Source of the DNA: Acidobacteriota bacterium
Lineage (GTDB): Bacteria; Acidobacteriota; Blastocatellia; Pyrinomonadales; Pyrinomonadaceae
Reading direction: 5' to 3'
Assembly (NCBI GenBank): GCA_019639195.1
Contig: JAHBSI010000001.1
Location: forward strand, 496,001 to 560,000
DNA: 64,000 nucleotides
Part shown: positions 16,858 to 26,014 of the stretch, in pieces
Layout: each line of letters begins with the position of its first letter
Position numbering within the stretch: position 1 is the stretch's first letter
Program-made: the position numbers and the translations under genes
Notes under the pieces: generated by a model
Told to the model about the DNA's origin: nothing
The model's database searches: none
Seen by the model: the letters and a program-made list of their open reading frames with translations, nothing else

Positions 16858-18303
16858 TTAATCGCCGCGTGCAGCGGCGAGGTCTTCGTTCAAGAGCCGC
16901 CAGACCTTCTCAATATGCCGCTCCTCGACGCGAATGCTGCCGACGGAGATACGTAGCGTGATGAGGCCGTTAAGCTTTGTGTGCGAGATGTAAGCCTTGC
17001 CGGAAGAGTTGATTCGGCGCATTATCTCTTCGTTAAGGGCGTTTGCTGAATCGACATCGGCCGCCTTTGCTCGAAAGCAGACGAGGGCGAATGGAACCGG
17101 TGCCGCAAGCTCCCAATCAGAGCTTTCGCTGACCCAACTCGCAAACAGGCGGGCGAGTCGGCAATGTTCGCGTATGCGGCCGATAAGCCCTTCGCGGCCG
17201 AAATATCGCATCACGAACCACAGTTTAAGCGACCGAAAACGTCGGCCGAGCTGTATGCCGTAATCCATACCGTTCTTCACGGCGGCATCGTCGGTCTTGA
17301 GATATTCGGGCACGAGCGAAAATGCCTTTTTTAGATCGTCGAGGTCTCGACAGTAAAGGACGGAGAGATCAAAGGGTGTAAAGAACCACTTGTGCGGGTT
17401 CATTACGATCGAATCCGCGCGTTCCCAACCGTCAAACAGCGGCTGCAGTTCGGGCAATATTGCAGCCGAACCGGCGTAGGCGGCATCAACGTGCATCCAG
17501 ATTCGGTGCTTTTCACAAATATCGGCGACCTCCGCGACAGGATCAATGCTCGTCGTCGAAGTTGTGCCGATCGTCGGTATCACACAGATCGGCAGAAAGC
17601 CCGCGACAACGTCTTCAGCGATCGCTTCTTCGAGCTTTTCAGCGATCATCTCAAAGCGATCATTCGTCGCGATCTTGCGAAGGCTTTCGAGGCCGAGCCC
17701 AAGCGTGATCACGCTTTTGTCGATCGATGAATGCACGTGTTCCGAGACATAGACACGCATCTGCGGCGCGTCCTTGCGGCCGCTAAGCCCGAGCTTGCGT
17801 GACGATGGATCAGCGCGCTCACGTGCAGCAGCGATCGCGTGCATCGTCGAGACAGAGGCCGTGTCGTAGATGACCCCTTCAAAGACCTCGGGAAGGCCGG
17901 TCATCTGCCGCAGCCAATCGAGAACGACATCCTCGAGCTCCGTGGATGCAGGTGCCGTCCGCCAGAGCATTGCCTTCATATCAAAGGCGGCCGCGAACAT
18001 CTCAGCAAAGACCCCGACCGAGCTTGTCGATGTCGAGAAAAGGCCGTGAAAATTCGGATGATTCCAATGCGTTACGGCCGGCAGAATGATGTCGTCCACA
18101 TCGTCGAGAACCGCGTCGAACGATTCGCCGTGTTCCGGCGCAGCAGCGGGCAATGCACTCTTGACGGAATCGGGCTCGACCTGAGAAAGGACCGGAAATC
18201 CCTCGATCCGCTCAAAATATTCTGCGAGCCGATCGACGATCTCGTAGCCGTAGCGCCGAAAGTCATCGACCGGCATATCACCAAATTGGTTTGTCTGTCC
18301 CAT
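16858..18303 (-). CDS. Pyridoxal-dependent group II (aromatic-L-amino-acid) decarboxylase
   Basis: PLP enzyme that decarboxylates an aromatic or related amino acid to its amine. The N-terminal substrate segment 'THWNHPNFHGLFSTSTSS' is typical of animal/plant/bacterial AADC. 'HVDAAYAGSA' holds the PLP-contacting aspartate, and the Schiff-base lysine is K305 in 'NPHKWFFTPFD'. A 481-residue length is standard. ATG 18303 is chosen since upstream codons are unrelated. The specific substrate (Tyr, Trp, Phe, DOPA) is not readable. It is divergent from two amino-acid permeases, a layout that suggests uptake of the substrate amino acid or amine exchange. Confidence 0.92.
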   Translation of the reverse strand: MGQTNQFGDMPVDDFRRYGYEIVDRLAEYFERIEGFPVLSQVEPDSVKSALPAAAPEHGESFDAVLDDVDDIILPAVTHWNHPNFHGLFSTSTSSVGVFAEMFAAAFDMKAMLWRTAPASTELEDVVLDWLRQMTGLPEVFEGVIYDTASVSTMHAIAAARERADPSSRKLGLSGRKDAPQMRVYVSEHVHSSIDKSVITLGLGLESLRKIATNDRFEMIAEKLEEAIAEDVVAGFLPICVIPTIGTTSTTSIDPVAEVADICEKHRIWMHVDAAYAGSAAILPELQPLFDGWERADSIVMNPHKWFFTPFDLSVLYCRDLDDLKKAFSLVPEYLKTDDAAVKNGMDYGIQLGRRFRSLKLWFVMRYFGREGLIGRIREHCRLARLFASWVSESSDWELAAPVPFALVCFRAKAADVDSANALNEEIMRRINSSGKAYISHTKLNGLITLRISVGSIRVEERHIEKVWRLLNEDLAAARGD

Positions 18304-18365
18304 AAAATTACTACTGATGCTCCGGCGCCCGACGCACGAAAAACTATAAAAATGTGCCCTTTTCG

Positions 18366-18393
18366 CTCGACAGTTGGGGTAATACCCGTATAA
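18366..18393 (+). promoter_or_regulatory. Predicted promoter for the permease pair
   Basis: TCGACA at 18366-18371 and a perfect TATAAT at 18388-18393, spaced 16 bp. A transcript would start near 18400, giving a leader of about 160 nt before the first permease gene. Prediction by consensus only. Confidence 0.5.
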
Positions 18394-18562
18394 TATCACC
18401 TACGAATATCTCGCCAACGTTCTAAAGAAGAAAGAATTTACCAGCTACGAAAAACGCTCTGTTTCCTTCATCGAGGAAACGTGGACGGTAGGAGAGTAAA
18501 AGAACGACCAAAGAAAAAAGCCACGTCGCCTCGGGCCCTTTGCCGAAAACTTTTTGGAGAAT

Positions 18563-20077
18563 ATGACGACACCCGAATCGGAACACGAGACAAAAGAAGG
18601 CTTTATTCGTGGCCTTGGCCTCCTTGACTCGACGATGATCGTCGCCGGATCCATGATCGGATCGGGCATATTTATCGTTTCCGCAGACATTGCCCGACAG
18701 GTCGGCTCTCCCGGATGGCTCCTCGTCGTATGGCTTATTACGGGGGCGTTGACGGTCGTCGGAGCACTGAGCTATGGCGAACTTGCCGCGATGATGCCGA
18801 AAGCCGGCGGACAATACGTCTATCTTCGCGAAGCATATTCACCTTTCTGGGGCTTTCTCTACGGCTGGACACTTTTTCTAGTTATCCAAACAGCGACGAT
18901 CGCGGCGGTTGCCGTTGGTTTCGGGCGATATTCGGGGATCTTGTTCCCGTGGATCTCGGAAACGAATTACATCATCCCCCCGATACGCTTTGGTTCGTCT
19001 AGTTACGCCATCTCGCTCTCGACCGCTCAGCTTGTCGGCGTTCTGATGATCTTTTTCCTCACCTGGACGAATACTCGCGGCCTTAAGCTTGGCAAGCTCA
19101 TTCAAAATACCTTTACATTCGCGAAAACCGGCTCTCTGGTAGCTCTGATCCTGCTGGGCCTTATCGTAGGCCTCTTTTGGCATCCGGAGATCGCAGCGGC
19201 CAATTTTGGCGATCTATGGACGGTTCGCGGAACGTTGCAGGATGTCGGTGGAGGTTTGACGGCAGCGGTCGGATTCGGATTGTTCGTAGGGATCTGCGTT
19301 GCACAGACGAATTCACTATTTTCATCCGACGCGTGGAACAACATCACGTTCACTGCGGGCGAGGTGATCGACCCGAAACGCAATATCCCGCTTTCGCTCG
19401 CATTCGGCACGGGGCTTGTCATTACGCTCTACCTTCTCGCGAATGTTGCCTATCTAGTCACGCTGAAATTCGAGGCGATTCAGACCGTACCGTCCGACCG
19501 TGTTGCGTCTGCGACCGCTGAGGTCATTTTCCCAGGTATCGGAGCATTCATAATGGCGATCGCCTTCGTCATCTCAACGTTCGGCTGTAACAACGGGTTG
19601 ATCCTCGCCGGTGCCCGAGCGTCCTACGCGATGGCAAAAGACGGCCTTTTCTTTAAGCGTGCCAGCGGATTGAATAAATTTCACGTCCCGGCGTGGGGCC
19701 TTGTCATTCAGGGGATCTGGTCAGCGTTCTATGTTCTCCCGCGAACTGTAAAGGTTGACGACAAAGGGGTTGTCTCGTACGGCAATCTTTACGGCGACCT
19801 TTTGACCTACGTTATTTCTGCGGCTCTCATTTTCTATATCCTGACGATCGTCGGCATTTTCGTGCTCAGACGGAAACAACCTGATGCCGAACGTCCGTAT
19901 AAAGCTTTTGGATACCCTGTAATTCCGGCTCTCTACTGTGTCGGAGCAGCGGTCATCCTTGCAGTTCTGTTTATCTATCAGACCACGGTGACGTGGCCCG
20001 GCCTGCTCATTGTTCTAACGGGTGTGCCGGTGTATTTTGTTTGGAAAAGATCGGCGGCCCCCGAGCCGGCATCTTAA
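18563..20077 (+). CDS. Amino acid permease, APC superfamily (first of a pair)
   Basis: A 504-residue, roughly 12-TM carrier. The APC helix-1 unwound motif appears as 'MIVAGSMIGSGIFIVSADI', followed by 'GALSYGELAAMMPKAGGQYVYLREAY' in two adjacent segments (motif typical of amino-acid/polyamine/organocation carriers, LAT-like). Late helices include 'NGLILAGARASYAMAKDGLFF'. ATG 18563 is preferred (GGAGA just upstream); a TTG three codons earlier is in frame. The second permease starts 26 bp after the stop. Substrate unknown; context with the divergent decarboxylase points to an aromatic amino acid. Confidence 0.9.
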   Translation: MTTPESEHETKEGFIRGLGLLDSTMIVAGSMIGSGIFIVSADIARQVGSPGWLLVVWLITGALTVVGALSYGELAAMMPKAGGQYVYLREAYSPFWGFLYGWTLFLVIQTATIAAVAVGFGRYSGILFPWISETNYIIPPIRFGSSSYAISLSTAQLVGVLMIFFLTWTNTRGLKLGKLIQNTFTFAKTGSLVALILLGLIVGLFWHPEIAAANFGDLWTVRGTLQDVGGGLTAAVGFGLFVGICVAQTNSLFSSDAWNNITFTAGEVIDPKRNIPLSLAFGTGLVITLYLLANVAYLVTLKFEAIQTVPSDRVASATAEVIFPGIGAFIMAIAFVISTFGCNNGLILAGARASYAMAKDGLFFKRASGLNKFHVPAWGLVIQGIWSAFYVLPRTVKVDDKGVVSYGNLYGDLLTYVISAALIFYILTIVGIFVLRRKQPDAERPYKAFGYPVIPALYCVGAAVILAVLFIYQTTVTWPGLLIVLTGVPVYFVWKRSAAPEPAS

Positions 20078-20103
20078 GGCTTAATCACTTTTTGGAGGTT
20101 TCG

Positions 20104-21969
20104 ATGTCACTATTTGCGACCAAACCCATTTCGAGGATCATTGCCGAAGCAGAAGAGACCGGCGAGCACGCGCTTAAAAAGGCGTTGAGCGCACTCGATC
20201 TCACAATGCTCGGCATCGGAGCCATTATCGGAACGGGCATTTTCGTTCTAACGGGCCAGGCCGCCGGCAAACATGCCGGTCCGGCGGTGGTCCTCTCGAT
20301 GATCCTTGCGGGTATCGTGAGCGCCTTTGCGGCTCTCTGTTATTCCGAATTTGCCGCCAGCGTTCCGATCTCCGGTTCAGCTTACGCATACGGCTACGGC
20401 ACTCTGGGCGAATTCGTCGCCTGGATCATCGGCTGGGATCTTATTCTCGAATATGCGTTCGGTGCCGCTACCGTTGCGGTTGGCTGGTCGGGTTATACGG
20501 TGAGCCTCATGCGAGAGAATCTCGGGATAAATTTCCCGCTGTCGCTTAGTGCCCCGCCCGGAGCAATAAAAGATACTGCCGGAAATGTGATCGGACAGGG
20601 GATATTCAATCTCCCTGCGGCATTGATAGCCGTCGCTGTAACCTTGCTGCTCATTCGCGGCATCAAGGAATCCGCAAGCTTTAACTCGATCATTGTCATC
20701 ATCAAGGTGATCGTCGTCGTTCTCTTCATTGTCGCCGGCATCGGGTTCGTAAACACGGACAATATCGGCATCGGCTGCACCGTCGGGGCTCCCGGCTGTG
20801 CGGAGTTTATGCCGTATGGCTTCAGCGGCATCATCACCGGTGCAGCGGTCATCTTCTTCGCGTACATCGGTTTTGACGCGGTTTCGACCGCCGCGCAGGA
20901 AGCAAAGAATCCTCAGCGGGATATGCCTCGCGGTATCCTTGGATCTCTAGCGATCTGTACCGTGCTCTACATCCTTGTTTCGGGTGTTATGGTCGGCCTT
21001 GTTGACTATAAAGCCCTTAAGGAAGCCGCAGCACCGCTTGCCACGGCTATTGACGAAGCCCTTAAGGCTAATCAGGGTGCGACTGCAGGTGTTATGGGTA
21101 CGATCCTCGCGATCTTTTCATCGTGGATCATCAAGATCGGTGCCGTACTCGGCCTGAGCTCGACGATGGTCGTTATGACGATGGGACAACCGCGTGTTTT
21201 CTATTCGATGTCGAAAGACGGACTTCTGCCGAGTTGGGCCGCAAAGATCCATCCGAAGTTCCAGACGCCGCATATTACAACGGCGATCACGGGAACTGTC
21301 GTTGCGATCCTCGCAGGTTTTGTGCCTATCAGCCTTCTGGGTGAACTCGTCTCGATCGGAACGCTCTTCGCTTTCGTGATCGTCGGAACAGGCATCATCA
21401 TCCTGCGTTCGTCGAACCCGGCGTTGAATCGCCCGTTCAAGGTGCCTTTCGTTCCGTTCATTCCCCTCGGTGCGGTCATTTCAGCTGCGTTCCTGATGAA
21501 CAGCCTGCCGCTTGACACCTGGATCCGTCTGATCGACTGGATGGCGATCGGCTTGCTTGTTTATTTCGGGTACAGCTATACCCACAGTAAACTCGCGAAT
21601 GAAGATATTGCTGCCGATGAACTCCCGGCCGATTATAAGCCGCCGATCGCGGCAATGCTCGGTATCGTGCTTGTTGTGGCCCTTACGATCTATCAGGTAA
21701 TAGCACCGTCGAGCGGTCTCGGGCTTGGCCTCGAACCTGACAAAAAGGTGGCTGACAATATCGCTCTGAACCTGGCAATTCGATTGTTTGCCTGGGTCCT
21801 GACCGGTGCTCTGGTCTATATGATCATGTATGGAAAGAGGGCCGGCTCGGCGGCACGGACTGCTTCGACAAAGTCGATCGGCTTGATCCTGTCGGTAGTG
21901 AACATCGCTATATGGGCTGGCGTAACGTACTGGTTCTTTATGCACATCCACGACAAAGTGGTACCGTAA
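20104..21969 (+). CDS. Amino acid permease, APC superfamily CAT-like (second of a pair)
   Basis: A 621-residue cationic-amino-acid-transporter-like APC protein with about 14 hydrophobic segments. The helix-1 motif 'GIGAIIGTGIFVLTGQAA' and 'CYSEFAASVPISGSAYAY' are characteristic, as are 'FFAYIGFDAVSTAAQEAKNP' and 'MGQPRVFYSMSKDGLLP'. ATG 20104 has an excellent GGAGG site 7 nt upstream, so the longer frame reaching back into the first permease is not used. A strong terminator lies after it, so the two permeases form one transcript. Confidence 0.92.
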   Translation: MSLFATKPISRIIAEAEETGEHALKKALSALDLTMLGIGAIIGTGIFVLTGQAAGKHAGPAVVLSMILAGIVSAFAALCYSEFAASVPISGSAYAYGYGTLGEFVAWIIGWDLILEYAFGAATVAVGWSGYTVSLMRENLGINFPLSLSAPPGAIKDTAGNVIGQGIFNLPAALIAVAVTLLLIRGIKESASFNSIIVIIKVIVVVLFIVAGIGFVNTDNIGIGCTVGAPGCAEFMPYGFSGIITGAAVIFFAYIGFDAVSTAAQEAKNPQRDMPRGILGSLAICTVLYILVSGVMVGLVDYKALKEAAAPLATAIDEALKANQGATAGVMGTILAIFSSWIIKIGAVLGLSSTMVVMTMGQPRVFYSMSKDGLLPSWAAKIHPKFQTPHITTAITGTVVAILAGFVPISLLGELVSIGTLFAFVIVGTGIIILRSSNPALNRPFKVPFVPFIPLGAVISAAFLMNSLPLDTWIRLIDWMAIGLLVYFGYSYTHSKLANEDIAADELPADYKPPIAAMLGIVLVVALTIYQVIAPSSGLGLGLEPDKKVADNIALNLAIRLFAWVLTGALVYMIMYGKRAGSAARTASTKSIGLILSVVNIAIWAGVTYWFFMHIHDKVVP

Positions 21970-21991
21970 AGAATCGGTAGCTCAAAACGAA

Positions 21992-22027
21992 AGGCCGCGA
22001 AGACTTCATCTTCGCGGCCTCTTTTTT
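21992..22027 (+). terminator. Rho-independent terminator after the permease pair
   Basis: A 12-bp perfect GC-rich stem (21992-22003 with 22009-22020), 5-nt loop, then C and six T. It ends the permease transcript facing the convergent ppiD-like gene. Confidence 0.88.
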
Positions 22028-22045
22028 CTTTCATTTTTGACTCAG

Positions 22046-24019
22046 TTATTCGGTGAGGTCCTGAGCCGTCGGCGCATCGATCTTCTCAAGGATCGCCTTA
22101 TAGATCGATATCTTTCCGGCCTGTTCAAGCCGCTGCCTGGCCGCCGCAAGATAGTCACCGAATACGCTGCTTCGCTTCATACCGAGAAGCTGTTCCATCA
22201 GCGAGCTTCTCTGCGTAGCAAACGCTGCGGAATCTGCCTCTTTACGCTGCGTTACGCCAACGATCACCCAGTTATCGCCAGCCTTGAGCGGCTCCTTCAT
22301 CACCTGGCCGTTGCCGAGTGCAAAGATAGCGTCGGAGAGTGCCTGTCCGCTTGCCGCAGACGGGCCTTCACCGACCGGAGTGCCGATGACGTAATCATCC
22401 TTCGTCTTTGCAGTAATGCCCTTTGCTGTCGCTGCGGCCGCCAAAGAAGCAGCATCCTTCGCGCCGGAAGCGATGGCCTTTGCGGTCTCTTCGACCTGAG
22501 TCTGTGCTTTTTCGAGCTTGTATGCTGCCTCGACCTGAGTTCGGACCTCAGCGAACTCGGCATCGCGCGGCTCTTTCTTGTCAACCAGCACCGGAAGCGC
22601 AAAACCATTCTGGATCGGCGTCACGTCACCGACGTCGCCCGGCTTCTCAAGACCCTGAATACCTGCTTCGAACTGCGATGAGATACCGATATCAGGAATG
22701 TCGTCGCCGGGCTTTACATAGCCTGTCTCTTTGACCATCTCGGCCGCGGTCATATTTGCCTGAGAGGCAAATTCAGCAGCCGTCTTTGCCGGGTCTTTTG
22801 ATTGCTTGAGAGCCTCATCAACCTTTTTCGCAAATTCGAGAGCGGCCGCATAGGCCTTTCGATTGCGAAGCGAAACCTCGAGTTCTTTTTTTGCCTGCTC
22901 GAAGGTCTTCGGCACGGTCTCTCCGCGTCGGAGAACAAAATAGCGTCCTTGATAAAGGATCGGATCCGTGATCTGGCCGGGTTCAAGCTTTAAGAGCTGC
23001 TGATACGGATCATCCGCCTTCGACGGATTTTCGCGGACCGGACCCGAGAGCTTACCGCCGTTGCCGGCAGTCGCAGGATTCTCGGACTGGCCTTTTGCCA
23101 GGGCCGCGAACGCCTCTTCGGTGATCGGGCCGCCCTTTGAGCGAAGCTGTGTCACAAGCTCCGTGGCCTTTGCAAGGACCTGAGGTTCGTCATCCGGCTT
23201 CGGCACACGCAGAACGATCTCCTGTCCGTCAACGCCCATCGTCTTCTTGTCCGGGGCAAGCGCGTCCCACTCTGCCTTCAGATCGGCATCGGAGATAGCA
23301 AGCTTCTGGCCGATCTTTTCGGAGTTGATGAAGATGTATTTGATCTTCTTCTGCGGCTCGTTGATGTAGTACGACGCCTTGTTCTTCTCGAAATACGCCT
23401 TGAGCTCGTCATCTGACGGCTTCAGCGTCTTGGCTATCTCGGTCGGATTCAGCGAGACATACGAGATATTGAATTTCGCGTTTCGCTTCTGGTACTCGTT
23501 TAGGACCTCGGCATCGGAGATCGTTACGCCGGCCGTAATATAGGCCTGCAGCTTCCGGGCACTAATATCATCACGAACGCTCTGCTCGAATGCGGCGATG
23601 CTGCCGTATTGGCCAATTACCGCTTCCTCGTATTTCTTCTGATCGAACGGTGTTCCGTCCGGGTTCGCGCTCTGCTGGCGGACCTCGTCAGCGACTTCCC
23701 GGTCCGTTGCGGTCAAACCGAGCCTTGCGGCCTCGACCCGCATAACACGGCGGTTGATCAAGGAATCGAGAACCATTTTGGCCGGGAACTGTCCGCGACT
23801 GAACTGGCTGAACTTTTCCCGCTCACGCACAACATCAGCCACCGTGATCGGCTCTCCCGCAACGGTCGCCGCTACTTCCTGACTCCGGCTTAGATCTCCG
23901 GTTTCAAACGTATTGCGGGCCGGCGTGTAAAAGAAGACGAGCGATCCCGCCATTAGGATCGCGAAAACAAAAAGGACGAGGTTGCGTGTCTTTTCGAGAC
24001 GGGTAAAAAACCTTAACAT
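22046..24019 (-). CDS. PpiD/SurA-type peptidyl-prolyl isomerase and periplasmic chaperone
   Basis: A 657-residue inner-membrane-anchored folding factor. One N-terminal TM helix ('NLVLFVFAILMAGSLVFFY') is followed by a SurA_N-like chaperone region containing 'VAGEPITVADVVREREKF' and 'LINRRVMRVEAARLG'. A parvulin (PpiC) domain follows near residues 260-380, including 'FAALAKGQSENPATAGNGG' and 'EPGQITDPILYQGRYFVLRR'. A C-terminal PpiD-like region 'GDVGDVTPIQNGFALPVLVDKKEP' repeats a second parvulin-like motif. It helps outer-membrane and periplasmic proteins fold. It is monocistronic and divergent from nadK. Confidence 0.88.
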   Translation of the reverse strand: MLRFFTRLEKTRNLVLFVFAILMAGSLVFFYTPARNTFETGDLSRSQEVAATVAGEPITVADVVREREKFSQFSRGQFPAKMVLDSLINRRVMRVEAARLGLTATDREVADEVRQQSANPDGTPFDQKKYEEAVIGQYGSIAAFEQSVRDDISARKLQAYITAGVTISDAEVLNEYQKRNAKFNISYVSLNPTEIAKTLKPSDDELKAYFEKNKASYYINEPQKKIKYIFINSEKIGQKLAISDADLKAEWDALAPDKKTMGVDGQEIVLRVPKPDDEPQVLAKATELVTQLRSKGGPITEEAFAALAKGQSENPATAGNGGKLSGPVRENPSKADDPYQQLLKLEPGQITDPILYQGRYFVLRRGETVPKTFEQAKKELEVSLRNRKAYAAALEFAKKVDEALKQSKDPAKTAAEFASQANMTAAEMVKETGYVKPGDDIPDIGISSQFEAGIQGLEKPGDVGDVTPIQNGFALPVLVDKKEPRDAEFAEVRTQVEAAYKLEKAQTQVEETAKAIASGAKDAASLAAAATAKGITAKTKDDYVIGTPVGEGPSAASGQALSDAIFALGNGQVMKEPLKAGDNWVIVGVTQRKEADSAAFATQRSSLMEQLLGMKRSSVFGDYLAAARQRLEQAGKISIYKAILEKIDAPTAQDLTE

Positions 24020-24181
24020 TTACAAAACACCTATATTTCGAGAGTACACTCGGGATACTTGGATAGAGACAAACCGCAATTCTAGCAAAGCACCCTGTAA
24101 AATCCAATAGAAGAGCGGCCTCAGTCAAAAGTTGCCCGGTTTGCAGTTTTATATGGTTTTGGTCGAATATATCTCTGGAAC

Positions 24182-25009
24182 ATGATCGAAACCGCCGCAA
24201 TTGTCGTTAAACCGGGCCATCCCGAAGCCGCTTCGACCGCGAATGAGCTCTCCAAATGGTTCGCGGAACGCAATATTCAGCTTGCCGGGACATTTGCTGC
24301 GGACCACGCGGACGCGGACCTGTCAGGCTGCGGCCTTGTGGTCGTGCTCGGCGGCGACGGGACAATGATCGCAGCCGCCCGTATGATCGGCGAAGCGGAA
24401 GTGCCGGTGCTCGGGATCAACTACGGAAGCCTTGGCTATCTGACGGACTTTCGGATCGAAGAGTTGCACGACGCTATCGAATCGGTAGTTAATGGTGAAT
24501 TTGAAACAGATCATCGTGTGATGCTGCGGGCGGAATTGATCCGCAGCGGCGAGAGCATCGCAAATGGGCGTGTGTTGAACGACGTTGTTATCAACAAGGC
24601 GGCTCTTGCCCGCATCATCGCGATCGAAGTGCGGTTAAACGGCCTTTTTGTGAATTCTTTTCGCTCTGACGGCCTGATCGTCGCAACGCCTACGGGCTCA
24701 ACGGCCTACAATCTTTCAGCAGGCGGCCCAATTGTCTATCCGTCGATGAATGCGGTGGTGCTCACGCCGATCTGCCCATTTACGCTCACGAACCGCCCGA
24801 TCGTGATACCCGATACGGCACAGATCGAGCTGAAGCTTGAGAACGGCAATGAAGGCGTGATCTTAAGCCTCGACGGGCAAACAGGCTATCCGCTGGCGGT
24901 CGGCGATGTCGTCCGTATCCGCAAAAGCCGGACGACATTGAACCTCGTTCAGCCGGCAAACCGCAATTATTTCGATGTTCTAAGAAAGAAACTGCAATGG
25001 GGACGCTAA
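24182..25009 (+). CDS. nadK: NAD kinase
   Basis: Phosphorylates NAD+ to NADP+. All family motifs are visible: GGDGT near residue 60 ('VVLGGDGTMIAAAR'), 'GINYGSLGYLTDF', the N-D pair in 'VLNDVVINKAALARI' and 'TPTGSTAYNLSAGGPIV'. Length 275 aa is normal. Its stop TAA interlocks with the stop of the convergent alkyltransferase-like gene (4-bp overlap). No good Shine-Dalgarno precedes the ATG. Confidence 0.96.
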   Translation: MIETAAIVVKPGHPEAASTANELSKWFAERNIQLAGTFAADHADADLSGCGLVVVLGGDGTMIAAARMIGEAEVPVLGINYGSLGYLTDFRIEELHDAIESVVNGEFETDHRVMLRAELIRSGESIANGRVLNDVVINKAALARIIAIEVRLNGLFVNSFRSDGLIVATPTGSTAYNLSAGGPIVYPSMNAVVLTPICPFTLTNRPIVIPDTAQIELKLENGNEGVILSLDGQTGYPLAVGDVVRIRKSRTTLNLVQPANRNYFDVLRKKLQWGR

Positions 25010-25368
25010 CCGAATAGCGTTGCTTGCTCGCCCTCGTCCGGATCTAAGCCGTCGGGAAACCATTGATAATGCGGCAGGTCGCATTTGCCCGCAGCATTGA
25101 ATTCCACACCCTCGGCTTCGAGCAGCGTTTGCTGCAAATTTACAGGGATCGTGAGTTTGCCGGTCGAGCATTTTCCTTGTGAGTTGATAACGCGCTGCCA
25201 CGGCACGTTGTCAGTGTCGGCTCCGTGCATTACGAAACCGACGGTACGCGCCGTGTAGCCTTCACCGAGGATGATCGCGAGCTGGCCATAGGTCATTACG
25301 CGGCCCCTCGGTATATCGCGAACGATCGCATAAACGCGTTCGCGGTAATGCGGGTCATTCTCTTTCAT
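25006..25368 (-). CDS. Alkyltransferase-like (ATL) DNA-binding protein, MGMT family without the active cysteine
   Basis: A 120-residue relative of O6-alkylguanine-DNA alkyltransferase. The DNA-binding helix-turn-helix is 'GRVMTYGQLAIILGEGYTARTVG', here quoted in segments, with the arginine finger. The active-site P-C-H-R-V is replaced by P-W-Q-R-V, so it cannot accept alkyl groups. Known ATL proteins bind O6-alkylguanine and hand it to nucleotide excision repair. Its start overlaps the upstream cyclase-family gene by 14 bp, so it is translationally coupled; its stop interlocks with that of nadK. Confidence 0.88.
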   Translation of the reverse strand: MKENDPHYRERVYAIVRDIPRGRVMTYGQLAIILGEGYTARTVGFVMHGADTDNVPWQRVINSQGKCSTGKLTIPVNLQQTLLEAEGVEFNAAGKCDLPHYQWFPDGLDPDEGEQATLFG

Positions 25369-26014
25369 CCGTTCGATCGATCGCTTTTAGAAAGGTGCGC
25401 GCAGGCGAACCGTCGCCGTTGCCGCCGCTATACTTCAGCGGAAGACAAATGATGTCGTAATCGCCCGGCTCGACCTCCCGCAGATCAACGCCTTCGAGGA
25501 TCACGACCTCGTGACTCAAAAGTTCAACGTGGACGGGATGGCCGGGCGAACCGCTCTTCTCGATCGAAAGATAGTCGATGCCCACAAGCACAACACCCTT
25601 CTGGACGAGTAATTTTGCGGTTTCCGGCACGAGATAGCTGAAATCCGATCGAAACCCGTCTTCAGGCGTGTTCCAGAAGGCTGAATTTCGGCTCTTAAAT
25701 AGCACTCGCCGGATACCGTCGAGTTCGCCGACGTGGTCCGGGCCGATCGCGACAACATCCTCAGGCACGCCGATGACACGGCATGTTCCTATCAGCTTTT
25801 CCGGGTCGAGGGCATCTACACGCCGAGCCCCATCGATGAAATGGTTTGGCGCATCAACGTGCGTACCCGAATGAACTCCGAACGAGATCTGCGAGACGTT
25901 CGCCGAAGAACCTTGGGCGATCGACTTGAAAGCGTTGACCTCAACACCGGGATCGCCTTTGTAGATCGGCATGTCGGGCGAAATACCGACCGTTATGTCG
26001 TAGAACTTCCTCAC
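25355..26014 (-). CDS. Cyclase family protein (kynurenine formamidase-like metal hydrolase)
   Basis: A 219-residue hydrolase of the cyclase/KynB superfamily. The metal-binding signature H48-x-G-T-H52-x-D54 with H58 ('HSGTHVDAPNHF') is complete, and the later 'LVGIDYLSIEKSG' and 'VILEGVDLREVEPGDYDIICLPL' match the family. Substrates include N-formylkynurenine and related amides; no other tryptophan-degradation genes are nearby, so the substrate is open. It overlaps both neighbours (4 bp with the upstream secreted protein, 14 bp with the ATL gene), indicating a three-gene operon. Confidence 0.85.
   Translation of the reverse strand: MRKFYDITVGISPDMPIYKGDPGVEVNAFKSIAQGSSANVSQISFGVHSGTHVDAPNHFIDGARRVDALDPEKLIGTCRVIGVPEDVVAIGPDHVGELDGIRRVLFKSRNSAFWNTPEDGFRSDFSYLVPETAKLLVQKGVVLVGIDYLSIEKSGSPGHPVHVELLSHEVVILEGVDLREVEPGDYDIICLPLKYSGGNGDGSPARTFLKAIDRTDERE

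Noticed and set aside
18382..18630. Long stop-free frame without ATG between the decarboxylase and first permease.
   Set aside because: No start codon of any useful kind, basic low-information translation, and it runs out of frame into the permease start; a leader region is the simpler reading.
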